Of a stretch of 64,000 nucleotides of DNA, positions 8,652-17,594 are shown piece after piece. Both the position numbers and the translations under genes were made by a program. The stretch is from Dyadobacter chenhuakuii. Its GTDB lineage: Bacteria > Bacteroidota > Bacteroidia > Cytophagales > Spirosomataceae. Numbering within the stretch: position 1 is the first letter of the stretch; each line of letters begins with the position of its first letter. The DNA lies in the NCBI RefSeq assembly GCF_023821985.2, contig NZ_CP098805.1, forward strand, positions 2,480,001-2,544,000, read 5' to 3'. The notes under the pieces were generated by a model. The model saw nothing but the letters and a program-made list of their open reading frames with translations. It had not been told where the DNA came from and did no database searches.

Positions 8652-9992
8652 TCACCTTGCGGCGAATTTGAGCCAATACGTTTTAACAATGCCAGCCGCT
8701 TCCGCGTAACCCGTTGTGATCACGCTGCCGATCGAGAAAGGATGAAACCGGTTCAATCCCCAGTAACCCACGCCAACGCCTATTAATGTGGGTATAATGC
8801 CTGCAATGGCAACCCCATACACATTATGCGTGATGGCAATGCCCAGAAAAGACGAGCAAACGCTCGCAATGAGCATGACGACCACTTTTATAAAATTGAT
8901 TTTCGGCTGATGGATTACGTCCAGGGTAAGTGCAAAAAATCTGTCCATGGGATATAAAAGGGCGAAAGTCATGAACAGCCGCATGATGTTGGCAGCTTCG
9001 GTATCCATGTATTTTTTGCCTCCGATAATGCCGATCGCCACATCCGCCAGCAGCAATGCCCCAATGCACACCGGCACAAGCGCGCAGGTAAGCAAGCCTG
9101 TATATCTTTTCATGATCTCGATCACCCGCTCTTTGTTGCCTGCGTTGTATGCCGCCGAAAGTTCGGGCATCCCGGTTGCCGCAAAGCTGCGCAGGGGAAT
9201 TTCGATGATTTCCATGAGGCGCTGGCCCAGGTTATAGACTGCGAGCGCGGCAGGCCCGAGCGTGAAGTTAATGATCATCGTGTTGGACGTGCCAAACAGG
9301 TTGGAACTGAGCGTTGTGCCTACGCTGTATTTTCCAAAATGAAACAGCTCACTGATCCCTGCTTTCGTACGGGAGCCAAATGCAGCAATGCGTGACCAGC
9401 CCATGAAGATGGAAAACAGGCTCGTGGCGATGGCTGCGGTAAGGTAAGCGTAGATAATGTTTTGCAGACTGGCCGTTTTTGTAACGGCCATAATGATGAC
9501 CAGCAGGATAAAAACACCCTGATTTACAAACCGGATATATAACAAATGATCAAAGCGCTGCTCTGCCTGGACCACACAAGTGGCGATAAAGTAAGGAAGT
9601 GAAGCGACATAAATAACCCCAAACCATTCTACAAACAGGATCAGCGAAGGATTTTCGAGATAAGGCGAAAAGAAATAAGCAGGAACATTCAGGACGACCA
9701 GGATGGCAGTGATCGCGCCGGCTATAAACCAGGTTGAACCCACCACTTCGGCTTTTCTTTCCGGCGTTGCGCCCGCGTAAAACTTAATAAATGCCGTGGT
9801 GATAAAACCCGAACGGAAGGTGTCAACAAGCAGTAAAACAGAGAGAAAGAAAACCCACATTCCGATGCTGGCCACCGAAAGCGTCCTGTACAGGATAATC
9901 ATATTCAGCATACCCAGAACGGACATAATGCCGTTTCCCGCCAACGATAGAAAATGCTTGTTTTGTACTTTTTGTAAAAGTTCGAATCCCAT
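8652..9992 (-). CDS. Second polysaccharide flippase, Wzx type
   Basis: A 446-residue protein with about 12-14 hydrophobic segments, the MOP-superfamily pattern of O-antigen and capsule flippases. FRSGFITTAFIKF near residue 60 matches the equivalent segment of the flippase at 4472-5824, so the two are paralogues. Having two flippases in one locus suggests either two different lipid-linked repeat units or two merged loci. It is upstream of, and cotranscribed with, the GT2 gene at 7770-8633, and divergent from the GT2 gene at 10153 across a 160-base AT-rich gap with no convincing promoter. Confidence 0.88.
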   Translation of the reverse strand: MGFELLQKVQNKHFLSLAGNGIMSVLGMLNMIILYRTLSVASIGMWVFFLSVLLLVDTFRSGFITTAFIKFYAGATPERKAEVVGSTWFIAGAITAILVVLNVPAYFFSPYLENPSLILFVEWFGVIYVASLPYFIATCVVQAEQRFDHLLYIRFVNQGVFILLVIIMAVTKTASLQNIIYAYLTAAIATSLFSIFMGWSRIAAFGSRTKAGISELFHFGKYSVGTTLSSNLFGTSNTMIINFTLGPAALAVYNLGQRLMEIIEIPLRSFAATGMPELSAAYNAGNKERVIEIMKRYTGLLTCALVPVCIGALLLADVAIGIIGGKKYMDTEAANIMRLFMTFALLYPMDRFFALTLDVIHQPKINFIKVVVMLIASVCSSFLGIAITHNVYGVAIAGIIPTLIGVGVGYWGLNRFHPFSIGSVITTGYAEAAGIVKTYWLKFAAR

Positions 9993-10152
9993 TTAATAAT
10001 GACTGAGGAAATCGGTATGGCCGGGTTGTGTAGACACAAATATGGAATTTATTTAATAATATATTGTTGATTTAGCGAATTAATTTTACAGATAAATTAA
10101 CTAATTTTCCACCTTGTAAGGACCGCATGTGACAACATAATACACATCTTTT

Positions 10153-10929
10153 ATGCAACATAATTTTCCAGAGACTACTTTGCTGATAACCCACTACAAC
10201 AGAAGCGGTTCGTTAGAGCGATTGTTAACAACATTCCAGAACCTGGGTTGTCAGTTCGCCTCGATAGTAGTGTCTGATGACGGAAGCAAGCCCGAACATC
10301 TCACCAAACTTGTTGCATTAAAGGACCGTTTCACCTTTGAGCTGGTGACCACGCCGGTAAACAAAGGCCTCGGTGATAACATTAACAAGGGTCAGGATGC
10401 AGTAAAGACGCCTTATACCCTTTATGTGCAGGAAGATTTCGACCCGACGGAAAAATTTCCGGAGACTTTTAAAGACGCGCTGCAATTTATGAATGAGGAC
10501 AAAGGGCTCGACATTGTCCGGTTCTACGCGTATTTTGCCCATCCCAAACTGAAACCTTTCAAAAAAGGATTTTCGGAAATGATATTTTCTTACTGGGACC
10601 CGAGCCACCTCAAATTTTACATTTACAGCGATCACCCGCACCTGAGACGCAGCAATTTTCTTGAAAAATTCGGACGCTATCCCGACAAGGTAAATATCAA
10701 CCTCAGCGAATATACCATGGCCATCAATTTCTTGCATAAGAAAGGCAGAGGCCTGTTCTACAACGAGTTCACGACCATTTTTGAACAAAAAAACACTGCG
10801 CAGGAGCCCAGTACGCTGGACCGGAGAAGCTGGAAGCTAAGTGAAAATCCACTGGTGCTGCTTACGCGCTTTTTTTATCTGCGTTATCGCTGGCTGAAAA
10901 ACAGCCTGGATCTTGCGTTGAAAAAGTAA
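10153..10929 (+). CDS. Glycosyltransferase family 2, paralogue of the gene at 6958
   Basis: A 258-residue GT-A enzyme with TLLITHYNRSGSLERLL at the N-terminus, VVSDDGSKP near residue 42 and VQEDFDP near 95. Large parts match the GT2 at 6958-7764, including VNKGLGDNINKGQ, the YSDHPHLRRS segment and a common ending pattern (EPST followed by Arg and Trp). Both genes lie beside a flippase gene, which fits duplication of a flippase/GT2 unit with later divergence. It ends 35 bases before the hybrid kinase gene on the same strand and may be cotranscribed with it. Confidence 0.85.
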   Translation: MQHNFPETTLLITHYNRSGSLERLLTTFQNLGCQFASIVVSDDGSKPEHLTKLVALKDRFTFELVTTPVNKGLGDNINKGQDAVKTPYTLYVQEDFDPTEKFPETFKDALQFMNEDKGLDIVRFYAYFAHPKLKPFKKGFSEMIFSYWDPSHLKFYIYSDHPHLRRSNFLEKFGRYPDKVNINLSEYTMAINFLHKKGRGLFYNEFTTIFEQKNTAQEPSTLDRRSWKLSENPLVLLTRFFYLRYRWLKNSLDLALKK

Positions 10930-10964
10930 TTTAGGAATCGATTGAGGAGGCAATAATCCAATTT

Positions 10965-13571
10965 ATGTTAACCAGTCCGGCTACAAAGTATTTTAGGTTG
11001 TATTACGCAGGCATTTATCTTGGATTAGCCCTGATATTCGGCTCTCAATACTTTACTTACCGGAATGTTAAGGACCTGTCCCTGAACAACGAAAGGCTCA
11101 ATGTCACGATAGGCGTTTTGAACCAGACGGCGAATTTTGGGCTGGTTACCAAGGACTTTCAGTCCAATATGCGGGGATTTCTGATCACGGAAAACAAGGA
11201 TCTGCTGGCCGACAATTATAATAAAAAAGTGCAGCTGGTAGAGATCAGCGACACGCTTTTTAATCTCGTCAAATCCAATCCGGTTCAGACGCAACGGGTT
11301 CAGGAATTATTAAAGATTTCAGGTGATATTGTCGCCTATACCCAGAACATTATCACAATTTACAGGACTGTCAGCGCAGATTCTGCGTTCAGCGAGATCA
11401 AAAAGGGAGAAGGAATCCGGCTTAACAGCCTGCTGAACAATCAAATCAGGCAGATTGAACAGCACGAACATTACAACCTGAACAAGCGCCGGCAGCTCGT
11501 TTCCACTACGCAGAAGAATTCAGAATTTTTCATTTTCGCAACCAGCGGTGTCGGATTTTTGCTGACATTGTTTGCCATTTTTTTCCTGAACAGAGACAAG
11601 CGCAAGCAGCATCTTTTGCAAAAGGAACTGAATGAAAAGGAGCGCCTTTTGAACCAATATCTTGAAGCGATTCCCGATGGCGTAATGGTGGTGAACCAGC
11701 AAAAGGAAATTGTGCTGCTCAACCAGTCGGGGATGGAAATATTAGGGATCAAATCGCGCAAGATTGAGACCCTCGAGGAGGAAGTGCAGCAGCTCGTGCT
11801 GCGTGACCCAACCAATTACCACGTTCAGTTTACGGCTGAAACCTTGCCCGTTGCAAGAGGCCTTGCCGGAGAAAAGCTGATCGGCAACAAGATTGACCTC
11901 ATCAAAGCAAACACCATTTTCCATTTGGAAAGCAATGTGCAGCCGGTGGTAGGCATTGATGGTGAAATCACAAGCGCCATTACCGTGTTTCGCGATATTA
12001 CCGAACGTGCCAATTACGAAGCTACGCTGGAAAAAGCGCGGATACTTGCGGAAAAGTCGGTAAGGGTGAAGGATATATTCCTCTCCAATGTGAGCCATGA
12101 GATCCGGACGCCGCTCAATGCGATAACCGGGTTCACCAACCTGCTGGTTAGCGAGCTTACCGATCCCAAGAGCCTGGAATTTCTGGGTTACATTCAGTAT
12201 GCCAATAAAAATCTGCTGGAACTGATCAATGATATTCTCGACTTTTCCAAAATTGAAGCCGGACAGGTGCATCTTGAAAAAGGGTCTGCCTCAATCAGGG
12301 ATTTGATAAAGTCCATATCAGCCATTATGAGGCAACGGGCTGGCGAAAAGGGCATTTCCTATGAAGCTATCCTGGCCGATAATGTGCCGGAATTCATTGA
12401 AACGGATAAGCTCAGGCTTACGCAGATCTTGTTGAATGTTTGTGGCAATGCAATCAAGTTCACGGAAACCGGCGGTGTAAAATTACGCGTAACCCCTGTA
12501 AGCGATCTGGTTAATGGCGTTCAGACAATCCGGTTCCAGGTGGAGGACACAGGGATAGGGATTGAAAAGGATAAGCTGGCAAGCGTTTTCAATCGGTTTG
12601 TGCAGGCTACGGAAAGCACAACCCGGATTTTTGGAGGAACTGGGCTTGGGCTAAGCATTGTAAAATCACTCGTTGAGCTGTTCGACGGAAAACTGACGCT
12701 GCAAAGTGAGGTAGGAAAAGGCTCTGTTTTTACCATTGAAATCCCACTTAGAATAGCCGAGCACGCCGCTCCTGAGGCTGAGATCGAAAATGTGGATGAC
12801 ATTAGCAAGACGGTGTCATCGTTACATATACTCGCAGCCGAAGATAACTTATTGAACCAAAAATTGCTTTCCGCTATATTTGAAAGAATGAAGATCCCGC
12901 TGACCATTGTCAACAATGGCCTGGAAGCAATCCAAAGCCTGGAAAAGGGCGGTTTCGACATTGTGCTGATGGACATTCAAATGCCTGTAATGGACGGATA
13001 TACGGCGATTAAGGAAATCCGGCAGTCTATTTCGAAGACGATTCCGATAATCACCATGACCGCACATGCCATGATTGGTGAAAAAGAAGAATGCCTCAGC
13101 ATCGGCGCAAACAGCTATATTTCGAAGCCTTTTAAAGAAAGCGAACTGTTGTACACGATCGCCCATTTGGGAAATAAAGAAAATAATAAAAAAACAGCAC
13201 CTGCTCACGACCAGCCTCTTACTAATAACACAATGACCAACAGTATCCTAAATCTTGAATATCTAGCTGAAATAACCGGAGGTGACCGCGAACTCCGCGA
13301 CGAACTGATCAGCATGTTCGAAAATGATAGTAAAATACAGCTGAGCGCTATCCGGGAGGCGTCGAAAACGCGTGATCTGGAACAAATGAGACAGGCCATT
13401 CACAAATTCCGGTCGTCACTGTTCTCTGTTGGGCTGCTTACCACTGCCAATCAGTACAAAGATTACGAAGCGAAGTTAAAACAGGGGATCTGGGACGAAG
13501 AAGACAACCGCAAATTATTGCAACTGGAGGCCGATTCCACGCAAGGCCTGGCGGAACTGAAAATGTTATAA
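10965..13571 (+). CDS. Hybrid sensor histidine kinase: CHASE3-PAS-HisKA-HATPase-REC-Hpt
   Basis: An 868-residue phosphorelay kinase. Two membrane helices (about residues 14-30 and 186-206) enclose a CHASE3-like extracytoplasmic sensor. A PAS domain follows (about 230-345), then HisKA with His378 in SNVSHEIRTPLN, HATPase with NAIKF, DTGIGI and GGTGLGLS boxes, a receiver with Asp670 in LMDIQMP, and an Hpt domain with His813 in AIHKFRSS. It can therefore carry phosphate through His-Asp-His to an unlinked receiver; the stand-alone receiver at 22440-22829 is a candidate. A purine-rich GAGGAGG lies 14 bases upstream of the ATG. It ends in a 6-base convergent overlap with the glycosyltransferase gene. 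Confidence 0.92.
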   Translation: MLTSPATKYFRLYYAGIYLGLALIFGSQYFTYRNVKDLSLNNERLNVTIGVLNQTANFGLVTKDFQSNMRGFLITENKDLLADNYNKKVQLVEISDTLFNLVKSNPVQTQRVQELLKISGDIVAYTQNIITIYRTVSADSAFSEIKKGEGIRLNSLLNNQIRQIEQHEHYNLNKRRQLVSTTQKNSEFFIFATSGVGFLLTLFAIFFLNRDKRKQHLLQKELNEKERLLNQYLEAIPDGVMVVNQQKEIVLLNQSGMEILGIKSRKIETLEEEVQQLVLRDPTNYHVQFTAETLPVARGLAGEKLIGNKIDLIKANTIFHLESNVQPVVGIDGEITSAITVFRDITERANYEATLEKARILAEKSVRVKDIFLSNVSHEIRTPLNAITGFTNLLVSELTDPKSLEFLGYIQYANKNLLELINDILDFSKIEAGQVHLEKGSASIRDLIKSISAIMRQRAGEKGISYEAILADNVPEFIETDKLRLTQILLNVCGNAIKFTETGGVKLRVTPVSDLVNGVQTIRFQVEDTGIGIEKDKLASVFNRFVQATESTTRIFGGTGLGLSIVKSLVELFDGKLTLQSEVGKGSVFTIEIPLRIAEHAAPEAEIENVDDISKTVSSLHILAAEDNLLNQKLLSAIFERMKIPLTIVNNGLEAIQSLEKGGFDIVLMDIQMPVMDGYTAIKEIRQSISKTIPIITMTAHAMIGEKEECLSIGANSYISKPFKESELLYTIAHLGNKENNKKTAPAHDQPLTNNTMTNSILNLEYLAEITGGDRELRDELISMFENDSKIQLSAIREASKTRDLEQMRQAIHKFRSSLFSVGLLTTANQYKDYEAKLKQGIWDEEDNRKLLQLEADSTQGLAELKML

Positions 13572-14741
13572 TGCGTTGATCGCCTTGTAAATTTCAGCAA
13601 CGCTGTTTTCCCAGCTATGTGAACGGGCAAAGGCCTGCCGCTCTTCCGCTTTGGCGCCTGAATCTTCGGCCAAAGCTTTTTCTATCATTACAATATATTC
13701 TTCCTTGTTTTCGGCCAGATACACGTAGTCGCTGAAAACATCCATCGCATTAGTCCTTGTGGCTGCAACAGGCTTACCGAGAGCAAGATACTCATCTATT
13801 TTCCTGGGATAATTGCCTATGGTAAGCTGGTTGAGGAGCTGGGGATTAAGGCATACGTCGAATGAATTGATATAAGCCGGAAGTGTTTCTGCGTTTTTTG
13901 AGCCCGTAAAGATTACATTGTCAAGTTGGTGCAGCGTGCTTTCCTTAAACACATCATCCTCCGGTCCAACGAGCACAAGCTGCCACGCCGGGCGTGAAAC
14001 AGCGATATAATGCAGCAGTTCCAGGTCTAGCCGTAAATTTTGCAAAGCCCCCACATAACCGATCCTTGGCCCTGGAATAGATGCAATGTCAGCGGGCTCT
14101 GCGGCACCTATGCCGGAGTTGAAAAGTTCGAGGTCACAGCCCTGCCCTACGTAAAAAGTATTGGGATTATATTGTTTGCAGTAAGCGGCCAGATACGTGG
14201 AGTTAGCAACACAGATGTCGCTTTTCGCGATCAGCTCCGGTTCCAGCTTAGCGCCGTGCTTGGCCCAATACTCCACCCCTATCATGTAGTCACGCGAGTA
14301 ATATACAGACAGCCGTGGTTTCAGATAATCCTTTATGTAAAAACTCCGGAAAATATCATTGTCATTAAAATGTATGACATTCTCGAATCCAAGCCTTTTG
14401 AGCGCCCTGGCAATCGAATCGACAAAAATCCGGTTGTTCCGGGCATTGAACATTTTAAAGATATCGTCGAAAGAGATCCAGTTTATCGACTCGATCATGC
14501 GATCGGGATACAGCACCCAGAGGTTTTTTTCTACTTCTTCCAGGCCATCCTCCTGCTTATGAAGCACGCGCAGGCGCCTGACGATTTTCGGATCGGCACT
14601 ATGCCGCATGGCAGTAATGCGGTCCAGCGGCGCATTGACATATAAAACCCGGTGCGACTTACTGAATTCCAGTGCGATATTTTTACAGTTACTGCCAATC
14701 TCCACATCCCATGCCTGCTGTCCCGTGATAACGATATCCAT
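13566..14741 (-). CDS. Glycosyltransferase, GT4-like
   Basis: A 391-residue GT-B glycosyltransferase. The C-terminal domain has GYVGALQNLRLD near residue 228 and the donor-binding segment YPRKIDEYLALGKPVAATRT near 318-337. The N-terminus (VITGQQAWDVEIGSN) is similar in layout to the enzyme at 2331-3536, suggesting paralogy within the TuaH-like group. It is the last gene of the minus-strand polysaccharide export operon that begins at about 20442, 29 bases after the polymerase gene. It is presumably cytoplasmic. Donor and acceptor are unknown. Confidence 0.82.
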   Translation of the reverse strand: MDIVITGQQAWDVEIGSNCKNIALEFSKSHRVLYVNAPLDRITAMRHSADPKIVRRLRVLHKQEDGLEEVEKNLWVLYPDRMIESINWISFDDIFKMFNARNNRIFVDSIARALKRLGFENVIHFNDNDIFRSFYIKDYLKPRLSVYYSRDYMIGVEYWAKHGAKLEPELIAKSDICVANSTYLAAYCKQYNPNTFYVGQGCDLELFNSGIGAAEPADIASIPGPRIGYVGALQNLRLDLELLHYIAVSRPAWQLVLVGPEDDVFKESTLHQLDNVIFTGSKNAETLPAYINSFDVCLNPQLLNQLTIGNYPRKIDEYLALGKPVAATRTNAMDVFSDYVYLAENKEEYIVMIEKALAEDSGAKAEERQAFARSHSWENSVAEIYKAINAL

Positions 14742-14770
14742 ATCTGATCGTAGTGAGTGAAAGAATCTGG

Positions 14771-16270
14771 TTAGGATGTGAGCCTTTTTCTCTCCCGCTG
14801 ATCCAAAATCCTGGTCACCGAAATAATGGCAATGGTTAACGAAAAATAAATGTTGGCAGGAAATTGCACAAGCGCTTCCTGCGGGTAATTCCCTAAGTTA
14901 TATGCAAATACAATCAGAAGCATGCACAAGCAGTACGTTTTTAATTCCGGGTTACGGATCTGGAAATAATTATCGATCCCGACCTTCAGGACGGTGAACA
15001 TCAGGCAACAGAATATAAAGAGTCCTACCCACCCCAGCTCCACGGCAACGCGGACGTAACCGCTATCCGGCGGGAATTTGGCCAGATAAGAATTGGGAGC
15101 AAACCGCACGCCCCAAACACCCGTCGCCCCCAGCCCGCCGCCAAACGGATGCGATTGAATGAAGGGCTGAATGCGTTTCTGATTGATTGCCCGTGTATTA
15201 AATGAAGCATCGTCCGAAGGCTTGAACGCCGACTGAAAGCGAAACAAAGTCGGATCGGATGTGGGCATAAGCACAAGCACCACGGTCAGCGAAAATGCGA
15301 AGACCGCAAATACGAGAATCTTCTTGCTGAATTTAAGAATACAAAACATGATAAGCCCTCCGGGAAGGAGCACATAAGCACCACGTGTGCCGGAATAAAG
15401 CATAGCCATTACGAAAATGACAGCCATCACACCCAAAACCACTTTTTTCCACATTTTAAGATTCCCCGAAATCAGGCCTACGCATAGCAATGTGCTCACC
15501 ACCATGTGATAGGAAAACGCAACCGGATCCGAGAAGATGGAGAACTTACGCCAATGTCCGTTGATAAAGAGCAGATCGGAAATCAGGGGATCAGAATATA
15601 AATACTCATTTTCTGCATCCGAAAAGCCGATGAATTCCTGCTTGAAGCCATATAAAGCTCCTATAACCGACAATCCAAGCCAGAGTTTCAGGATCAACCT
15701 CAGAAACTGGATCGTATTGATCTGATACACGAATACGAAATACGTAAGCATGACAATAGCAACCGACCGGATCGTATACACCCACGCCAGGCGCGATTCG
15801 GCCGTAGGATTGCCCACCTGAAGGAAGTTATAAAACACCCAGATGATAATGATGGTGCTTACCGGCCCTTTCAGGATCTTCCAGTTAGGGTTTTTCTTTT
15901 GCGAGATAAAAAAACCAAGCATTAACAGAATTTCGACGCCGTCGACAGCCGTTCCCCACGGAAAGTTAATGCCCAGCCGGATAATCGAAAAGACAAAAAT
16001 GGCGAGCATGAGCAGGATAATGATGCCGAATTTGGGATATGCCACAATTCCGTACAGCACGAGCACGCCAACAAGCGCGGCAATGATCAGCACACCAACT
16101 TTAAGTCCGAACACCGCATTTGCCCAACCAAAACCGACAGAGAAAAGCAGCAAAAAGAGCATTCCGGGAATGTTCTGTAACTTTTCGTCCCAAAAGATCC
16201 GGCGCAGATATCGTCTAACAGGACCGGCAGAATCAGGGCTGGAAGGTGTTGATATTTGATGAATTTCCAC
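14771..16270 (-). CDS. O-antigen ligase/polymerase family membrane protein (Wzy/WaaL-like)
   Basis: A 499-residue protein with about 10-12 transmembrane segments and one larger periplasmic loop (about residues 330-390, after SDPTLFRFQSAF). The loop contains HPFGGGLGATG, as in the Wzy_C/O-antigen ligase family. Such proteins polymerise repeat units or ligate glycan to a lipid or protein acceptor in the periplasm; the two roles cannot be separated by sequence. The start is GTG at 16268-16270, which shares one base with the TAG of the 48-codon gene upstream. It is the only polymerase candidate in a locus with two flippases. Confidence 0.86.
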   Translation of the reverse strand: MEIHQISTPSSPDSAGPVRRYLRRIFWDEKLQNIPGMLFLLLFSVGFGWANAVFGLKVGVLIIAALVGVLVLYGIVAYPKFGIIILLMLAIFVFSIIRLGINFPWGTAVDGVEILLMLGFFISQKKNPNWKILKGPVSTIIIIWVFYNFLQVGNPTAESRLAWVYTIRSVAIVMLTYFVFVYQINTIQFLRLILKLWLGLSVIGALYGFKQEFIGFSDAENEYLYSDPLISDLLFINGHWRKFSIFSDPVAFSYHMVVSTLLCVGLISGNLKMWKKVVLGVMAVIFVMAMLYSGTRGAYVLLPGGLIMFCILKFSKKILVFAVFAFSLTVVLVLMPTSDPTLFRFQSAFKPSDDASFNTRAINQKRIQPFIQSHPFGGGLGATGVWGVRFAPNSYLAKFPPDSGYVRVAVELGWVGLFIFCCLMFTVLKVGIDNYFQIRNPELKTYCLCMLLIVFAYNLGNYPQEALVQFPANIYFSLTIAIISVTRILDQRERKRLTS

Positions 16271-16416
16271 TAAAAGAATACTATTTTAAACAAGAAAATG
16301 AACACGCTTACGAACGCCAGAACCAATGCAGCCTGCCGTACTTTTTGTTCAAAAGGGGGCAGCTCATCGAAACTTTCCTTTCTTTTCTTGCCGAACTTAG
16401 ATGGATAGATTTTCAT
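16270..16416 (-). CDS. Small single-pass membrane protein, coupled to glycosyltransferase and polymerase genes
   Basis: A 48-codon reading frame between two annotated genes. The first half is basic and polar (MKIYPSKFGKKRKESFDE), and the second is one hydrophobic helix (about residues 29-48), ending in FF at the stop. Its ATG (16416-16414) overlaps the TGA of the preceding GT2 gene as ATGA, and its TAG overlaps the GTG of the following polymerase gene as TAGTG. Such exact coupling on both sides is hard to explain for a chance frame. The topology predicts a cytoplasmic basic N-terminus. It may be a small partner of the membrane glycosyltransferase or of the polymerase. No family is recognised. 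Confidence 0.7.
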   Translation of the reverse strand: MKIYPSKFGKKRKESFDELPPFEQKVRQAALVLAFVSVFIFLFKIVFF

Positions 16417-17594
16417 AATGTTCGCTCTTGCGATCCTGAACCATGTTTTGTGGCAACAGAAATCTGATTGGCCTTACCTGCTTTCAATAGTGCGAGTATC
16501 TGAAAAGATATAAACTTCGGAATGTTCACGAGCGACTGATAGATCCGCGGGTCCGTTGCTGAGCTTTTCAGCGAGATGTAAAACCCAATCACAAATGTGC
16601 AAAGCGCGGCAAACCAGCCTAATGCAATGCCGGGCGCTATAAACAAATTGATCAGCATAAAGAGCACGGAAAGCAACAGGAAAATAAACAAAGGCGGTCG
16701 CAACAGCACCAGGCCAAACAGCGTCTGGTTCCAGTTGAAATTCGCCAATCCTCTGAAAAACACGCCGAAACCCAGCGCAAAATACTTGAACCAGGTGTTG
16801 ATCCACCTTGCCCGTTGCTTCACCAACTGGTCTGTACCCGTGGTTTTCTCATCGTATACAACGGCCCGTTCAGCAAATGCAATCCGGTATTTCCTTCGTA
16901 CAATCGCCTCCTGCAGCACTTTATCAAAACCGGCCCCGGTAACATCCAGATGTTCCAGACATTCCCTGTAAAGCGGAACCGTAAATGCCATTCCCGAACC
17001 TGCAAGCGTTGCTGAAGAGCCAGCCCCAAAAAGAACTTTTCCATCATAAAAATGATAGTAAATGTCCCTGGCAGCATCCAGACAAGCATAAGTGCTATCC
17101 AGGTTCTTAGCATCCCGAACACCCTGCACTGCATGGAAACCCCGACTGAAATAAACATTCAATTCGTCGAGATAACCCGGATCGGTCAGGTTGTCGCTGT
17201 CGATAATGGTCAGGTGAGAATGCGGCCGGATGAAGTTCCTGATCGCGTAAAAATGGGAACGGGTGTTGCTGCCGAGGACCGTTTCCGGCCGGAGCAACGA
17301 AACCTTGTCCGAGCCAAAATGCAGATTGCTGATATCGCATTTATCTGCAACCACATAAATATGGAAATTGGGATAACGGACCTTTAAAAATGCGCTCACA
17401 ACTGCCGGCAGCTGTTGCGTTTGCTCATAAGCCGTCACAATCACAGCGTAGTCGGGGCTCGTGGTCACCGTGTTTTTCGAACGCCCTTTAACCGACCTGC
17501 GCACCGTGTAAATCAGCAGCAATGTAACCGGAAAGATCAGGTTGAAGCCAATAACGCATTGGATAAGCAGCCATATGTATCCAATGATCATCAT
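16413..17594 (-). CDS. Membrane glycosyltransferase family 2, processive type
   Basis: A 393-residue enzyme with an N-terminal membrane helix (about residues 5-28), a GT-A domain and three or four helices near the C-terminus (about 285-370). Motifs visible are YAVIVTAYEQT, the metal site TIIDSDN near 148 and KQRARW near 262, the QxxRW signature of cellulose-synthase-like processive GT2 enzymes. It probably uses a nucleotide sugar in the cytoplasm to extend a glycan at the membrane. It overlaps the co-polymerase gene by 4 bases upstream and the 48-codon gene by 4 bases downstream. Confidence 0.85.
   Translation of the reverse strand: MMIIGYIWLLIQCVIGFNLIFPVTLLLIYTVRRSVKGRSKNTVTTSPDYAVIVTAYEQTQQLPAVVSAFLKVRYPNFHIYVVADKCDISNLHFGSDKVSLLRPETVLGSNTRSHFYAIRNFIRPHSHLTIIDSDNLTDPGYLDELNVYFSRGFHAVQGVRDAKNLDSTYACLDAARDIYYHFYDGKVLFGAGSSATLAGSGMAFTVPLYRECLEHLDVTGAGFDKVLQEAIVRRKYRIAFAERAVVYDEKTTGTDQLVKQRARWINTWFKYFALGFGVFFRGLANFNWNQTLFGLVLLRPPLFIFLLLSVLFMLINLFIAPGIALGWFAALCTFVIGFYISLKSSATDPRIYQSLVNIPKFISFQILALLKAGKANQISVATKHGSGSQERTL

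Noticed and set aside
11742..12272. 176-codon open frame antisense to the hybrid kinase
   Set aside because: The kinase domains are intact over this region and the antisense product shows no family pattern.
16246..16467. 73-codon plus-strand frame over the gap between GT2 and polymerase genes
   Set aside because: It is antisense to the coupled 48-codon gene and to the ends of both neighbours, and has no family pattern.
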